Source: Bacteroides sp.
Lineage (GTDB): Bacteria > Bacteroidota > Bacteroidia > Bacteroidales > Bacteroidaceae
Assembly (NCBI GenBank): GCA_019416685.1
Contig: DXWV01000029.1
Span: forward strand, 40,315 to 104,314
Length of the DNA: 64,000 bases
Reading direction: 5' to 3'
Every line of letters starts with the position of its first letter. Positions within the stretch are counted from its first letter, which is position 1. This document shows positions 26,022-35,345 of this stretch, in pieces. The notes under the pieces are model-generated. The model saw nothing but the letters and a program-made list of their open reading frames with translations. It ran no database searches and was not told the origin of the DNA. A program made the translations under genes and the position numbers.

Positions 26022-26816
26022 ATGGTAAACTTTTCATTAGAAGGTAAAGTTGCACTTGTTACCGGTGCATCTTACGGAATCGGTTTGGCTTTGGCTACTG
26101 CTTTTGCTAAGGCAGGCGCAAAAATCGTGTTCAACGATATCAAACAAGAACTGGTAGACAAAGGTATTGCTGCTTACAAGGCTGAAGGTATCGAAGCTAA
26201 AGGTTATGTATGCGATGTAACCAACGAAGAGCAGGTGAACGCTATGGTTGCTCAGATTGAGAAAGAAGTGGGCGTTATCGATATTTTGGTTAACAATGCC
26301 GGTATCATTAAGCGTATCCCGATGCACGAAATGTCAGCAGCTGAATTCCGTCAGGTAATTGATGTAGACTTGAATGCTCCGTTTATTGTGTCTAAGGCTG
26401 TTATCCCTTCTATGATTAAAAAAGGTCATGGTAAGATTATCAATATCTGTTCTATGATGAGTGAACTGGGTCGTGAAACAGTATCTGCTTATGCTGCTGC
26501 TAAGGGTGGTTTGAAGATGCTTACCAAGAACATTGCTTCTGAATATGGTGAATTCAATATCCAGTGTAATGGTATCGGCCCGGGTTATATTGCTACTCCG
26601 CAGACAGCTCCGTTGCGTGAAATCCAACCGGATGGTTCACGTCATCCATTTGATTCATTTATCATTGCTAAGACTCCGGCTGCCCGTTGGGGAACTCCGG
26701 AAGACCTGGCAGGACCTGCAGTGTTCCTGGCTTCAGATGCTTCTGACTTTGTAAACGGACATGTATTATACGTTGACGGTGGTATCTTGGCATATATCGG
26801 AAAACAACCGAAATAA
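26022..26816 (+). CDS. kduD: 2-dehydro-3-deoxy-D-gluconate 5-dehydrogenase
   Basis: 264-aa classical short-chain dehydrogenase/reductase that reduces 2,5-diketo-3-deoxygluconate to 2-keto-3-deoxygluconate (KDG) with NAD(P)H. Motifs: TGASYGIG cofactor loop (residues 14-21), NNAG (91-94) and the catalytic set S144, Y157, K161 in SAYAAAKGG. The C-terminal VNGHVLYVDGGILAYIG is typical of KduD. Together with kduI this feeds unsaturated uronates into the KDG branch. It is separated from the DUF4861 gene by a hairpin that may attenuate expression. Confidence 0.94.
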   Translation: MVNFSLEGKVALVTGASYGIGLALATAFAKAGAKIVFNDIKQELVDKGIAAYKAEGIEAKGYVCDVTNEEQVNAMVAQIEKEVGVIDILVNNAGIIKRIPMHEMSAAEFRQVIDVDLNAPFIVSKAVIPSMIKKGHGKIINICSMMSELGRETVSAYAAAKGGLKMLTKNIASEYGEFNIQCNGIGPGYIATPQTAPLREIQPDGSRHPFDSFIIAKTPAARWGTPEDLAGPAVFLASDASDFVNGHVLYVDGGILAYIGKQPK

Positions 26817-26824
26817 GAGATAAA

Positions 26825-26870
26825 ATACAGTTATGCTGTAGGGCGGAGGAATACTCCGCCCTTTCGGGTT
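26825..26870 (+). terminator. Hairpins between kduD and the DUF4861 gene
   Basis: A 9-bp GC-rich stem, AGGGCGGAG (26840-26848) with CTCCGCCCT (26854-26862), is followed by TTCGGGTTTT. A small stem TACAG-TTATG-CTGTA precedes it. The weak T-run suggests partial termination inside an operon. Confidence 0.55.
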
Positions 26871-26895
26871 TTATTATCAAACTAACGACAAAAAG

Positions 26896-28137
26896 ATGAA
26901 AAAGTTATTTTTCTTTATTGCAATTGCTCTTGTAAGCTTTGCTTGTACGGAGAGCAAGACAGTTACTGTCACAGTAACAAATCCCACCGCTATGGAACGT
27001 GCCGGTGAAATGGTGGAGGTATCCATGGGTGATGTCTCTTCTAAACTGCAATTGGCTGACACTGCTCAGATTGTTGTGCTTGATGCTGATGGTCAGCAGG
27101 TGCCCTATCAGATTACTTATGATGAGAAAGTAATTTTCCCGGCTACCGTAAAAGCTAACGGAACAGCGGCTTATACTATTCAGGCCGGTACTCCTGCTGT
27201 ATTTGATACAAAGGCTTGCGGACGTTACTATCCTGTACGTGTAGATGACGTGGCATGGGAAAATGATCTGGTTGCTTTCCGTACTTACGGCCCTGCTTTG
27301 CAGGCAACTGGTGAGCGTGCTTTCGGTTATGATATCTGGACTAAATACAATACAACAGAGCCAGTGGTAGAAGCTCGTTATGCAGGCGAGTTGAACCCGG
27401 ACACAAAAGCTAAAATTGCTGAACTGAAAAAGACAGATCCTAAAGCAGCAAATGAACTTTATCGTTCTGTTTCTTATCATGTAGATCATGGTAACGGCCT
27501 GGATTGCTATAAAGTAGGTCCTACGCTCGGAGGAGGTACGGCTGCTTTGATGTCGGGTGATTCGATTATCTATCCGTATTGCTATGCAACACAGGAAATA
27601 CTTGACAATGGTCCGTTGCGTTTCACTGTGAAACTGGTGTATAACCCGCTGACTGTAAAGGATAACTCTGATGTTATAGAAACTCGTCTGATCTCTTTGG
27701 ATGCTGGTTCGCATATGAACAAGACTGTTGTTGCTTACAGTAATCTGAAAGAAACAATGCCTGTTGCTACCGGTATTGTTCTTCACGAACCGGACGGTGC
27801 TGTTGTGGCAGATGCTGCCAACGGTTATATTACTTATGTAGATCCGACGGATAATGTGAACAATAATAACGGAAAGATTTTTGTGGGTGCTGCTTTCCCT
27901 GCTACAGTGAAAGACGCCAAAGTGGTTCTTTTCCCTGAAAAAGAAAAGAAAGAATTGCGTGGTGGTGCAGATGGTCATGTACTGGCTATCAGTGACTATG
28001 AACCGGGCTCTGAATATACTTATTATTGGGGTTCTGCATGGGATAAAGCTGATATCAAGACTGCCGATGCATGGAATGAATACGTAGCTGCATTTGCACA
28101 GAAATTGCGTGCTCCGCTGACTGTAACAGTACAGTAA
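26896..28137 (+). CDS. DUF4861 family lipoprotein
   Basis: 413 aa with a lipoprotein signal, lipobox VSFAC (Cys 17). The body matches the DUF4861 pattern: VTNPTAMERAGEMVEV at the start, RYYPVRVDDVAWENDLVAFRTYGPAL, DIWTKYNTTEPVVEARY, YHVDHGNGLDCYKVGPTLGGG, and a C-terminal TYYWGSAWDKADI. DUF4861 proteins are surface or periplasmic proteins found in polysaccharide utilisation loci of Bacteroidetes, often beside kduI/kduD or pectin/GAG enzymes. The likely role is in processing or binding uronic-acid oligosaccharides, but the biochemical activity is not established. It is convergent with the sulfatase gene. Confidence 0.8.
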   Translation: MKKLFFFIAIALVSFACTESKTVTVTVTNPTAMERAGEMVEVSMGDVSSKLQLADTAQIVVLDADGQQVPYQITYDEKVIFPATVKANGTAAYTIQAGTPAVFDTKACGRYYPVRVDDVAWENDLVAFRTYGPALQATGERAFGYDIWTKYNTTEPVVEARYAGELNPDTKAKIAELKKTDPKAANELYRSVSYHVDHGNGLDCYKVGPTLGGGTAALMSGDSIIYPYCYATQEILDNGPLRFTVKLVYNPLTVKDNSDVIETRLISLDAGSHMNKTVVAYSNLKETMPVATGIVLHEPDGAVVADAANGYITYVDPTDNVNNNNGKIFVGAAFPATVKDAKVVLFPEKEKKELRGGADGHVLAISDYEPGSEYTYYWGSAWDKADIKTADAWNEYVAAFAQKLRAPLTVTVQ

Positions 28138-28149
28138 TTAAAGGGAGTT

Positions 28150-28236
28150 AAGAGAAGGGAGAATGGAGAATGGAGAAGTACTATGCAGCGTAATAGCGCA
28201 GCTCCTTCTCCCCTCTCCATTCTCCCTTCTCCCCTC
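28150..28236 (+). terminator. Bidirectional hairpin of GA-rich near-octamer repeats
   Basis: GAGAAGGGAGAATGGAG (28152-28168) is the exact complement of CTCCATTCTCCCTTCTC (28215-28231). The arms consist of near-octamer repeats (GGAGAAT/GGAGAAG). It sits between convergent genes and can end transcription from both sides. Confidence 0.6.
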
Positions 28237-28239
28237 TCT

Positions 28240-29811
28240 TTAATCATCCTGCATAATGCCTTTTATCTGTTCCCATTTGTTGGTCGCATCGTTTTTCTGA
28301 ACTGTTCCCGGGGTACTTCTTCCGTTTTGTATATACTTCTGTAATAGCTGTTTTAACTCTTGTACCACTTCCGGATGTTCCTGATACACATTGTTTTTCT
28401 CTCCCGGATCTTGTTTCATATTGTAGAGTTGAATAGGAGGCAGTGTAGCAATGACTTCTTTGTCTACATTTGGTTTCGGGTAACTCCAACCTCCTGAACT
28501 GGGTGAACAAAGTAGTTTCCATTCGCCTTTGCGTATGGCAAACTCACCACGGATGGAATGGTGTACAACGGCCTCCCGGATTGTTTGGGGATAACCGGGA
28601 TTCTCGATCAATGGCAAAATGTTGTAACTGTCTTCTGCTTCATTGTCTTTTATCTGATATTGGTTCAGTACTGCGAACGTTGCATAAAAGTCGTTTAGGC
28701 AGACCGTTTGGTTGCATTTGCCTTTTCCGGCTCTTTGGGGCCATTCTACGATGGTAGGGACACGGTGTCCTCCGTCGAAAAGATCGGCTTTCATACCTCT
28801 CCAGATGTAATTGGCATGATGACCTTTCTGTGCCATCTTGTCAATACCTCCGGCCGGTGAGCAACCATTGTCTGTGGTAAATATTAGGATGGTATTTTCT
28901 GAGATATTATTGTCTTTGAGTGCTTTCCGGATCTGTCCTACCACATCATCTACCATTAGCACAAAGTCTCCATAATCTCCTAATCCGGTTTTCCCTTTAA
29001 ATCTTTTGTCCGGAAGGATAGGGGTGTGTGGTGCAGGAAGAGGCAGATACAGGAAGAACGGCTGCTTGTTTTGGGCGTGTTGATTTACATAGTCTACGGC
29101 CCGGCGGGTAAGGTTGGGCAAGCACTCCTGATGTGAGAAGTCGGAACCTATGGCACCTGCCCGCCACATGGCAGATCCTCCTGACTTGGCGATGGTTTGT
29201 ATCTGAGTGGTAGTAGGCTGGCTATTTTCTACATAGACATAAGGAGCCATGTCTAATGAACCACAGAAGCCGTAGAAATAATCAAATCCTAAATCGGCAG
29301 GCCCGTTAGTGATGGGTTTGCTATAATCCACATCTTCCTCTGTCAGTGCATTGGCATTTGGCTTTTCGTGTCCGGCTTTTGTACCCCAGTTCCAGCCTAA
29401 GTGCCACTTTCCGATACAGGCTGTGGTATATCCGTTTTGTTTTAGCATAGAAGCCATTGTGTTTCGCGTAGTAGGGATAATGGGGCGTGAATATCCATAT
29501 AATACACCGCTTTTAAGGCTCGAACGCCAGTTATATCTTCCGGTGATAATCCCATAGCGGGTAGGCGTACTAACGGACGAGCAGGAGTGAGCATCGGTAA
29601 AAGAGACTCCGTTATCGGCCATTTCATCCAGGTTCCGGGTGGTGATGCCGGAATGTTCATTGAATGCCGAAACATCGCCATAGCCCATATCATCTGCAAG
29701 GATGAAAATAATATTGGGGGGATTTGTTTGCCGGGAGCTGTTTTGTGCCTGTAGGTGCTGGCAGAAGCATAGGGGAACTGATAAGAATCCAAGATAAGTC
29801 ATTGTCTTCAT
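28240..29811 (-). CDS. Secreted sulfatase, Ser-type formylglycine site
   Basis: 523 aa, signal peptide (ending QAQ, residue 23). The N-terminal metal site is NIIFILADDMGYGD (D40, D41), the modification motif is STPTR (S81-R85) in HSCSSVSTPTRYGIITGRY, and IFTTDNGCSP with KADLFDGGHRVP complete the type I sulfatase active site. The first motif residue is Ser, not Cys, so formylglycine must be made by an anaerobic sulfatase-maturating enzyme (anSME). The family hydrolyses sulfate esters, in gut Bacteroides mostly on glycosaminoglycans, mucin or algal glycans. Proximity to kdu genes suggests a sulfated uronate glycan; substrate unproven. Confidence 0.88.
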   Translation of the reverse strand: MKTMTYLGFLSVPLCFCQHLQAQNSSRQTNPPNIIFILADDMGYGDVSAFNEHSGITTRNLDEMADNGVSFTDAHSCSSVSTPTRYGIITGRYNWRSSLKSGVLYGYSRPIIPTTRNTMASMLKQNGYTTACIGKWHLGWNWGTKAGHEKPNANALTEEDVDYSKPITNGPADLGFDYFYGFCGSLDMAPYVYVENSQPTTTQIQTIAKSGGSAMWRAGAIGSDFSHQECLPNLTRRAVDYVNQHAQNKQPFFLYLPLPAPHTPILPDKRFKGKTGLGDYGDFVLMVDDVVGQIRKALKDNNISENTILIFTTDNGCSPAGGIDKMAQKGHHANYIWRGMKADLFDGGHRVPTIVEWPQRAGKGKCNQTVCLNDFYATFAVLNQYQIKDNEAEDSYNILPLIENPGYPQTIREAVVHHSIRGEFAIRKGEWKLLCSPSSGGWSYPKPNVDKEVIATLPPIQLYNMKQDPGEKNNVYQEHPEVVQELKQLLQKYIQNGRSTPGTVQKNDATNKWEQIKGIMQDD

Positions 29812-29917
29812 GGTGCGTTGTTTTTAGGATTAAAGTAGGTCCTAAAAGTACGGCTTCTGTTTGGCATTCTATGTTTACATTTTCTCAGATACTGTTAATC
29901 CCGTCTCATGTTTATGT

Positions 29918-30886
29918 TTACACGTCTGGCAATGTTTGTACTTCATCCTTGTTATTACTTTCCACTTGATGTATATTTCTCATTAAGCCTGTGTACTTAG
30001 CTCTTTTTACCGCACTTCCTTTAAAAATTACTCTGTATTGTTCTTCTGTCAGTGCATGCCAGTTCTCTTTTTCCATCCGCATGAAGGCGTCAGTGGGTTG
30101 CAATTCCGGAGTCTGGCAGGAAGTGGAAAATCTGTTCCAGGGACAGGCTTTCTGGCATTCGTCGCAGCCATATATCTTATTGCCCGTTTTTTTGCCTTCT
30201 GCGGGCGGAATAGCTTCCCGGTGTTCAATGGTAAGATAAGACAGGCAACGGCCTGAATTGAGCAAAAAAGGGGCTTCCAGCGCTTTTGTCGGACAAGCAT
30301 CAAGACACCGGGTGCAGCTTCCACAACGATTTTTCTGTGGTTGATCGTATTCGTCTATATCTGTGCTGAGAAATATTTCGCCCAGGAAGAAGCAGGAACC
30401 GGCATGTGGAATAATAAGCTGGGTATTTTTACCTATCCAGCCCAGCCCGGCACGCCATGCCCAGTAACGCTCTAATACGGGGGCTGTATCACAGAATATA
30501 CGGCTTTGTAAGGGTAGGGGAGAGTGTGCGGAGATATATTCCTGTAAGGCGGTCAGCCGGGCTTTCATGATATCGTGGTAATCTTTACCGTATGCATACC
30601 AGGCAAACTGATACTGATCTTCTCGTAAGAATCGGGCAGGGTAATAGTTGAGGGCTACGGATACAATGCTGCGTGTTCCTTCTACCAGTAAACGGGGATC
30701 GAGGCGCTTTTCGAGGTGGTTGCCCATGTAATTCATTCCTGCTTGCATGCCGTGCGAATGCCAGTGGCAAAAGGCATTGGAGACGGTTTCATTTACTGCT
30801 TCTGCCGGTGCCACTCCGCAAGCAGAAAAGCCGAGGCGCAGAGCTTCGGCTTTTATTTGTTTAGCAGAAAGAATAACTTCTCCCAT
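29918..30886 (-). CDS. queG: Epoxyqueuosine reductase
   Basis: 322 aa. QueG reduces epoxyqueuosine to queuosine in tRNA, the last step of Q34 synthesis, using cobalamin and two [4Fe-4S] clusters. Visible: the substrate/catalytic region CDTAPVLERYWAWRAGLGWIG (~residues 132-152, with the conserved Asp), first ferredoxin motif CGSCTRCLDACP (~185-196) and second motif GCDECQKACPWN (~237-248). The N-terminal half is the cobalamin-binding nitroreductase-like domain. It ends an operon of three minus-strand genes with the deacetylase and DUF2723 genes; 19 bp separate it from the deacetylase. Confidence 0.93.
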   Translation of the reverse strand: MGEVILSAKQIKAEALRLGFSACGVAPAEAVNETVSNAFCHWHSHGMQAGMNYMGNHLEKRLDPRLLVEGTRSIVSVALNYYPARFLREDQYQFAWYAYGKDYHDIMKARLTALQEYISAHSPLPLQSRIFCDTAPVLERYWAWRAGLGWIGKNTQLIIPHAGSCFFLGEIFLSTDIDEYDQPQKNRCGSCTRCLDACPTKALEAPFLLNSGRCLSYLTIEHREAIPPAEGKKTGNKIYGCDECQKACPWNRFSTSCQTPELQPTDAFMRMEKENWHALTEEQYRVIFKGSAVKRAKYTGLMRNIHQVESNNKDEVQTLPDV

Positions 30887-30905
30887 CCTGTCTTTTTATT
30901 TTTCG

Positions 30906-31559
30906 TTATCTGTCCGCTTGCCGAACCTCTCCATGCGGGAAGTGTGGAAGCATCTTGAATTCGTAGCCTTGTTCTTTCATAAACTCGATGGCACGCGGCA
31001 AAGCGTACTGAAGGTTTCCGTTATTCCAGGATTTCAGCGAATCGTGAAACGTGATGATAGAACCATTCCGTACATAGCGTTTTACGTTTGCCAGTACTTG
31101 TTCGGGACGCATTTTCTTACTATAGTCACGTGTTACCAGATCCCACATGATAATGCTGTAGTACTGTTTCAGCGCGTGATATTGCTTGAATCCCATGTGT
31201 CCGTGTGGCGGGCGGAAAAGATCGGTCTTCATCTCTTGATTCGCACGATCCGTATTTTCCAGATAATCATTTGCAGAATACTCGAATCCGCGGATATGGT
31301 TGAAGGTGTGGTTACCGATCCGGTGTCCGTGTTCAATCACCATCCGGAAAATATCCGGATACTTCCGTACATTGTCACCTACCATAAAGAAAGTGGCTTT
31401 GATCTTATACTTATCCAGCAAATCCAGCACCCAGGGAGTTACTTCCGGAATAGGCCCGTCATCGAAAGTCAGGTAAACTGCTTTTTCGTCAGGGTTCATC
31501 CGGAAGATAGCTTTCGGGTATAAAATGCGGAAAAACCACGGTGGTTGCTCTATAAACAT
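30906..31559 (-). CDS. NodB-type polysaccharide deacetylase
   Basis: 217 aa. Carbohydrate esterase family 4 motifs are clear: motif 1 YLTFDDGPIPE (~residues 30-40; catalytic and metal Asp), motif 2 HRIGNHTFNH (~75-84; metal histidines), motif 3 RPPHG (~116). There is no evident cleavable signal peptide, though the start is hydrophobic (FFRILYPKAIFRM). Such enzymes remove N- or O-acetyl groups from peptidoglycan or other glycans. It lies 4 bp after the DUF2723 gene, so the two are translated together. Confidence 0.88.
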   Translation of the reverse strand: MFIEQPPWFFRILYPKAIFRMNPDEKAVYLTFDDGPIPEVTPWVLDLLDKYKIKATFFMVGDNVRKYPDIFRMVIEHGHRIGNHTFNHIRGFEYSANDYLENTDRANQEMKTDLFRPPHGHMGFKQYHALKQYYSIIMWDLVTRDYSKKMRPEQVLANVKRYVRNGSIITFHDSLKSWNNGNLQYALPRAIEFMKEQGYEFKMLPHFPHGEVRQADR

Positions 31560-31563
31560 CTTT

Positions 31564-34500
31564 CTATCTCGTTCCTTTTACACGGGAGACGTACATACCG
31601 TACAGTTCGTCCAGTTTGCCGGAATAGTTTTCTGACAGTTTCGATTTATATTTCTCCATGAGTTTCAGCTCTTCATTCAGTAAGGCTATGTGATACTCAA
31701 ATTCCCGGGTTGATACGAAGAATTGTGAGTCGTCCAGACTGAGATACCAGGTCATGTATTCGAGTGCCTTATTGGCCAATGCATCCATGATTTTGTCTGC
31801 TTTCTCGGTTTGTCCCAACTGATAGTAGGCTTCTGCCATTTGTACGGCGCCGTTCTGCCAGTCATAAGGTACGTTGTAAGCAGGGATCATCTTTTCGGCA
31901 TAATCCAGAGCAGCAAGGGCTTTATCCTTTTGACCTTCCTTCATCAGCTGTTCAATGAGTTGTGCGAAGACGCGGCGGTGTGTATAGCACATACGCATCA
32001 CGTTCTCATCGATATAGATGCCGGGCTTGTCGATACCGCCAAATTTGAACTTATTCATCAGGTTATCATACATCTTCTCGCTGTCAATAGTTGCCCCCAG
32101 TTTCTTGGTTTCAAATGGTGTGAAGCGAGAGGCGAGTCCCTCCTGAACGAAGTGCTTGTCCATACCCAGCTGATTTTCTCTGCCTACGGTGATAGCCATG
32201 TACATAGGGCGTTCCCAGTTGGCATTTGCCAGCATCTCGAGCATCATTAGTTCACTCTTGTAGAGAGCACGTTTCGGATTGCCATTATCATCTCTCAGAA
32301 GGATATTCATATGATCGGGGATAGAGTCGCCCAAAGCTTCCGGAATTTTCATTCCACTGCGGCGTATCGCTTCTTTATCAATCTTGATGACAATACTGTC
32401 TGTCGGGATAACATGCAAGCCCTCTTTGTCTGAACGTATCCAGTATTTAAGGATGTTTTTCAATTCATACGGATCTTCACCAAATTCATTGTGAACATTT
32501 TGCAATGCTTCCGGGTTGCCACTGCTATCAGCCTGTGCATAAAGAGCGTCGATTGTCTTTTTAATCTCCGGGCGAATCTGTATATATTCGTTGGTTCCTT
32601 CTACATATTCAACACGATCCCAAGTGATTGGCAGTGACGGAGAATCATAAGCCGGGCGTTTCATCTGGTCAATATACCAGTCTGTTTGCAGATAACTCAA
32701 GTTACAGGTACGGGCGTCTGTACGGAAGCCTTCTGTCTCCTGGTTGTACCACAGAGGGAATGTATCATTGTCGCCATTGGTGAAGATAATCGGATTGCCG
32801 CTTTCCTGCAATGACATCAGGTAGTTTTGTCCGAAGTCACGGGCTACGTAACGTCCGGAACGGTCATGGTCGTCCCAAGTCTGGCCTGCCATCTGAATGG
32901 GTACCAGCAGGCAGAGTGCAGAGACAAGAATAGCAGCCGGTAATTCTTGCATCTTGGTATAGTCGCGCAGCAGTTTGATGATACCTGCTACACCCATACC
33001 TACCCAGATGGCAAATGCATAGAACGAACCTGCATAAGCATAATCACGTTCGCGGGGCTGGCTGGGAGTTTGGTTGAGGTAGAGCACAATGGCAATACCT
33101 GTCATGAAGAACAGGAAGAATACTACCCAGAATTGTTGTACGCCTTTCTGACCGCGATATGCCTGCCAGAATAGTCCGATAAGACCTAATAACAGGGGCA
33201 GGCAGTAGAATACATTGTGCCCTTTATTGTCTTTCAGTTCCTGCGGAAGCAAGCTTTGATCGCCTACCAACCAGTTGTCGATGAAAGGAATACCTGTAAT
33301 CCAGTTACCATGTTCTATTTCGCCACTGCCCTGGATGTCGTTCTGGCGTCCGGCGAAGTTCCACATAAAGTAACGCCAGTACATGAAGTTGAGCTGATAG
33401 CGGAAGAAGAACTTGATATTTTCCCACTGTGTGGGGATATTGACCATAATTGCGTTGCCGCATTCATCGTAGGGCACGTCATATCCTTTGATGTCTACCC
33501 AGCCTTTGTACTGCGGAATATGTGCACTGCTATACATACGCGGGAAGAGCATGTTCTGTGCATATTGATATTCTACACGTCCCGGTACTTCAACATACGA
33601 ATCTTTTTCGTCCGGTGATGTTTTTTCTTTGCGGATGTATTTGGTTGTACTGTTTGCCTCTACAGGGATGCAGTATCCGTCTTTCACTTCTAAGGCCACC
33701 TTTGAAGAGTAAGCCTGTCCGTAGAATAACGGGCGTGTACCGTACTGTTCACGTCCTAAATATTCGCCCAGCGTGAAGATATCTTCCGGAGAGTTCTGGT
33801 CCATCGGAGTATTGGCAGTAGAACGGATTACAATAAGCGCATACGAAGAGTATCCTACCATAATCATCATTGTGCAGAGCAATGCAGTGTTCATGCTGCG
33901 GGCAGAAATCTGGTATTTCTTATTGAGGTTTTTAGCAAACAGATAGAGTCCTAATGCGGCAAGTACGATAATGCCGATAATAACACTGCTCACTCCGTGT
34001 CCGTAGAACGGGATTCCCAGCAGGGCAATAGTCAGCATGAAAGAGATATTCATACGTGCACGGCTGGTTTCGGTATAACTTTCGTATACTCCCCAGATGA
34101 TGCTGGCGGCAAGTATGATGATATAAACAATGACGCCGGTATTGAATGGCAAGCCCATGCTGTTGACGAAAAGCAACTCGAACCATCCGCCTACTTTTAC
34201 TACGCCTGGCACGATACCGTAAAGCACGATTCCTACCAACACCATAGAAGCGAAAAGAGCTAACAGAGAGCCTTTCGCGTTGGCATTAGGAACTTTCTTA
34301 TAGTAATATACCAGTACGATAGCCGGCAGACAGAGCAGGTTCAGCAGGTGGACGCCGATACTCAATCCGGTCAGATAAGCGATGAGAATGATCCAACGGT
34401 CGCTATGCGGTTCGTCGGCTACATCTTCCCACTTCAGAATAAGCCAGAATACAACGGCTGTGAACAGGGAAGAATAGGCATAAACCTCTCCTTCTACGGC

Positions 34501-34920
34501 ACTGAACCAGAAAGTGTCACTGAATGTATATACCAATGCACCAACAAGACCGCTACCCATGATGGTAATCAACTGGCCGGTGGTAATATTGTTTTCGTCT
34601 TTAATAATCAGTTTACGTACCAGATGGGTGATGCTCCAGAAAAGGAACAGGATACAGGCTCCACTCATCAGGGCACTCATGTAATTTACCATTTTGGCTA
34701 CAGTGGTAGCATCTGAAGCAAACTGTGAGAACAGATTGGCTGTCAGCATGAAGAAAGGGGCGCCGGGTGGGTGTCCGACTTCCAGTTTATAGCCGGTAGT
34801 AATGAACTCGGGACAATCCCAGAAACTGGCTGTCGGTTCTATTGTCATGCAATAGACCGTGGCAGCAATAATGAAAGTAAGCCAACCGATTAGGTTGTTT
34901 ACGGTTTTGTACTGTTTCAT
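31564..34920 (-). CDS. DUF2723 membrane protein, GT-C/TMEM260-like candidate glycosyltransferase
   Basis: 1118 aa. The N-terminal ~400 residues hold many transmembrane helices with the family signature FWDCPEFITTGYKLEVGHPPGAPFF (~residues 32-56), whose acidic residues correspond to the catalytic DE-type loop of GT-C enzymes; more helices follow at ~585-700 with SQPRERDYAYAGSFYAFAIW. The large C-terminal half is soluble, with a TPR-like end (~970-1095; KDKALAALDYAEKMIP, EKADKIMDALANKALEY). DUF2723 is related to TMEM260 O-mannosyltransferases, so a role in protein O-glycosylation from lipid-linked donors is plausible for a Bacteroides but unproven here. It leads the deacetylase-queG operon. Confidence 0.8.
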   Translation of the reverse strand: MKQYKTVNNLIGWLTFIIAATVYCMTIEPTASFWDCPEFITTGYKLEVGHPPGAPFFMLTANLFSQFASDATTVAKMVNYMSALMSGACILFLFWSITHLVRKLIIKDENNITTGQLITIMGSGLVGALVYTFSDTFWFSAVEGEVYAYSSLFTAVVFWLILKWEDVADEPHSDRWIILIAYLTGLSIGVHLLNLLCLPAIVLVYYYKKVPNANAKGSLLALFASMVLVGIVLYGIVPGVVKVGGWFELLFVNSMGLPFNTGVIVYIIILAASIIWGVYESYTETSRARMNISFMLTIALLGIPFYGHGVSSVIIGIIVLAALGLYLFAKNLNKKYQISARSMNTALLCTMMIMVGYSSYALIVIRSTANTPMDQNSPEDIFTLGEYLGREQYGTRPLFYGQAYSSKVALEVKDGYCIPVEANSTTKYIRKEKTSPDEKDSYVEVPGRVEYQYAQNMLFPRMYSSAHIPQYKGWVDIKGYDVPYDECGNAIMVNIPTQWENIKFFFRYQLNFMYWRYFMWNFAGRQNDIQGSGEIEHGNWITGIPFIDNWLVGDQSLLPQELKDNKGHNVFYCLPLLLGLIGLFWQAYRGQKGVQQFWVVFFLFFMTGIAIVLYLNQTPSQPRERDYAYAGSFYAFAIWVGMGVAGIIKLLRDYTKMQELPAAILVSALCLLVPIQMAGQTWDDHDRSGRYVARDFGQNYLMSLQESGNPIIFTNGDNDTFPLWYNQETEGFRTDARTCNLSYLQTDWYIDQMKRPAYDSPSLPITWDRVEYVEGTNEYIQIRPEIKKTIDALYAQADSSGNPEALQNVHNEFGEDPYELKNILKYWIRSDKEGLHVIPTDSIVIKIDKEAIRRSGMKIPEALGDSIPDHMNILLRDDNGNPKRALYKSELMMLEMLANANWERPMYMAITVGRENQLGMDKHFVQEGLASRFTPFETKKLGATIDSEKMYDNLMNKFKFGGIDKPGIYIDENVMRMCYTHRRVFAQLIEQLMKEGQKDKALAALDYAEKMIPAYNVPYDWQNGAVQMAEAYYQLGQTEKADKIMDALANKALEYMTWYLSLDDSQFFVSTREFEYHIALLNEELKLMEKYKSKLSENYSGKLDELYGMYVSRVKGTR

Positions 34921-34961
34921 TAAGACGATAGATGTTTATTCATTAACATGTTAAGTGGGCG

Positions 34962-34995
34962 CAAAGATAATGATTTACGTGTACAATCCGGCAAA
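34962..34995 (-). promoter_or_regulatory. Bacteroides-type promoter for the DUF2723 operon
   Basis: On the minus strand, TTTG (34995-34992) and TATCTTTG (34969-34962) are 22 bp apart. The start should be near 34956, giving a leader of about 35 nt. Confidence 0.5.
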
Positions 34996-35345
34996 CTGAT
35001 AAGATTTATTATATTTCGGAAGGAAAGATATGAAAATGAAAACAGTGTGTACAGGTACGTTTGGGTTATCTGTATGCCCTTTGTACGGCTGTTGTGTGAA
35101 GATTTGTACCTGTCTGATTGAACGACCGTTGGGTAGAATGATATTATTTTACATGGAGCGTTTCTACGAAGGCGTGCGCTTCTCTCGGCTCCGGGGAAGA
35201 GGTCGTTCGGCTCCGAGGAGGAGGCTGCTCGGCTCCGGGGAGGAAATGTGTTTCTATTGATGTTGATTATCAGTGTATTATGAATAGGGGTTTTCGCTTT
35301 TGGGATATCACTGGGATAGTAATATTATGCTACATTTATCCGGAA
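34996..35345. other. Intergenic region with 22-bp-period repeat array
   Basis: 350 bp between the DUF2723 promoter and the 3' end of znuC. Apart from the repeat array at 35186-35251 nothing recognisable is present; a 76-codon frame at 35030-35260 runs through the array and is not believed. Confidence 0.4.
35186..35251. repeat. Three GC-rich tandem repeats with exact 22-bp period
   Basis: CGGCTCCGGGGAAGAGGTCG, CGGCTCCGAGGAGGAGGCTG and CGGCTCCGGGGAGGAAATG start at 35186, 35208 and 35230. The GC content is far above the surrounding DNA. Confidence 0.65.

Noticed and set aside
26905..27978. 357-codon frame antisense to the DUF4861 gene
   Set aside because: It is a shadow of a well supported lipoprotein gene; Ser/Thr/Ile-rich reverse translation artefact.
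35186..35251. Possible CRISPR array
   Set aside because: The period is 22 bp with no unique spacers, only three units and no cas genes nearby.
35030..35260. 76-codon frame over the 22-bp repeat array
   Set aside because: The Arg/Gly-rich end is only translated repeat DNA; no start context or homology pattern.
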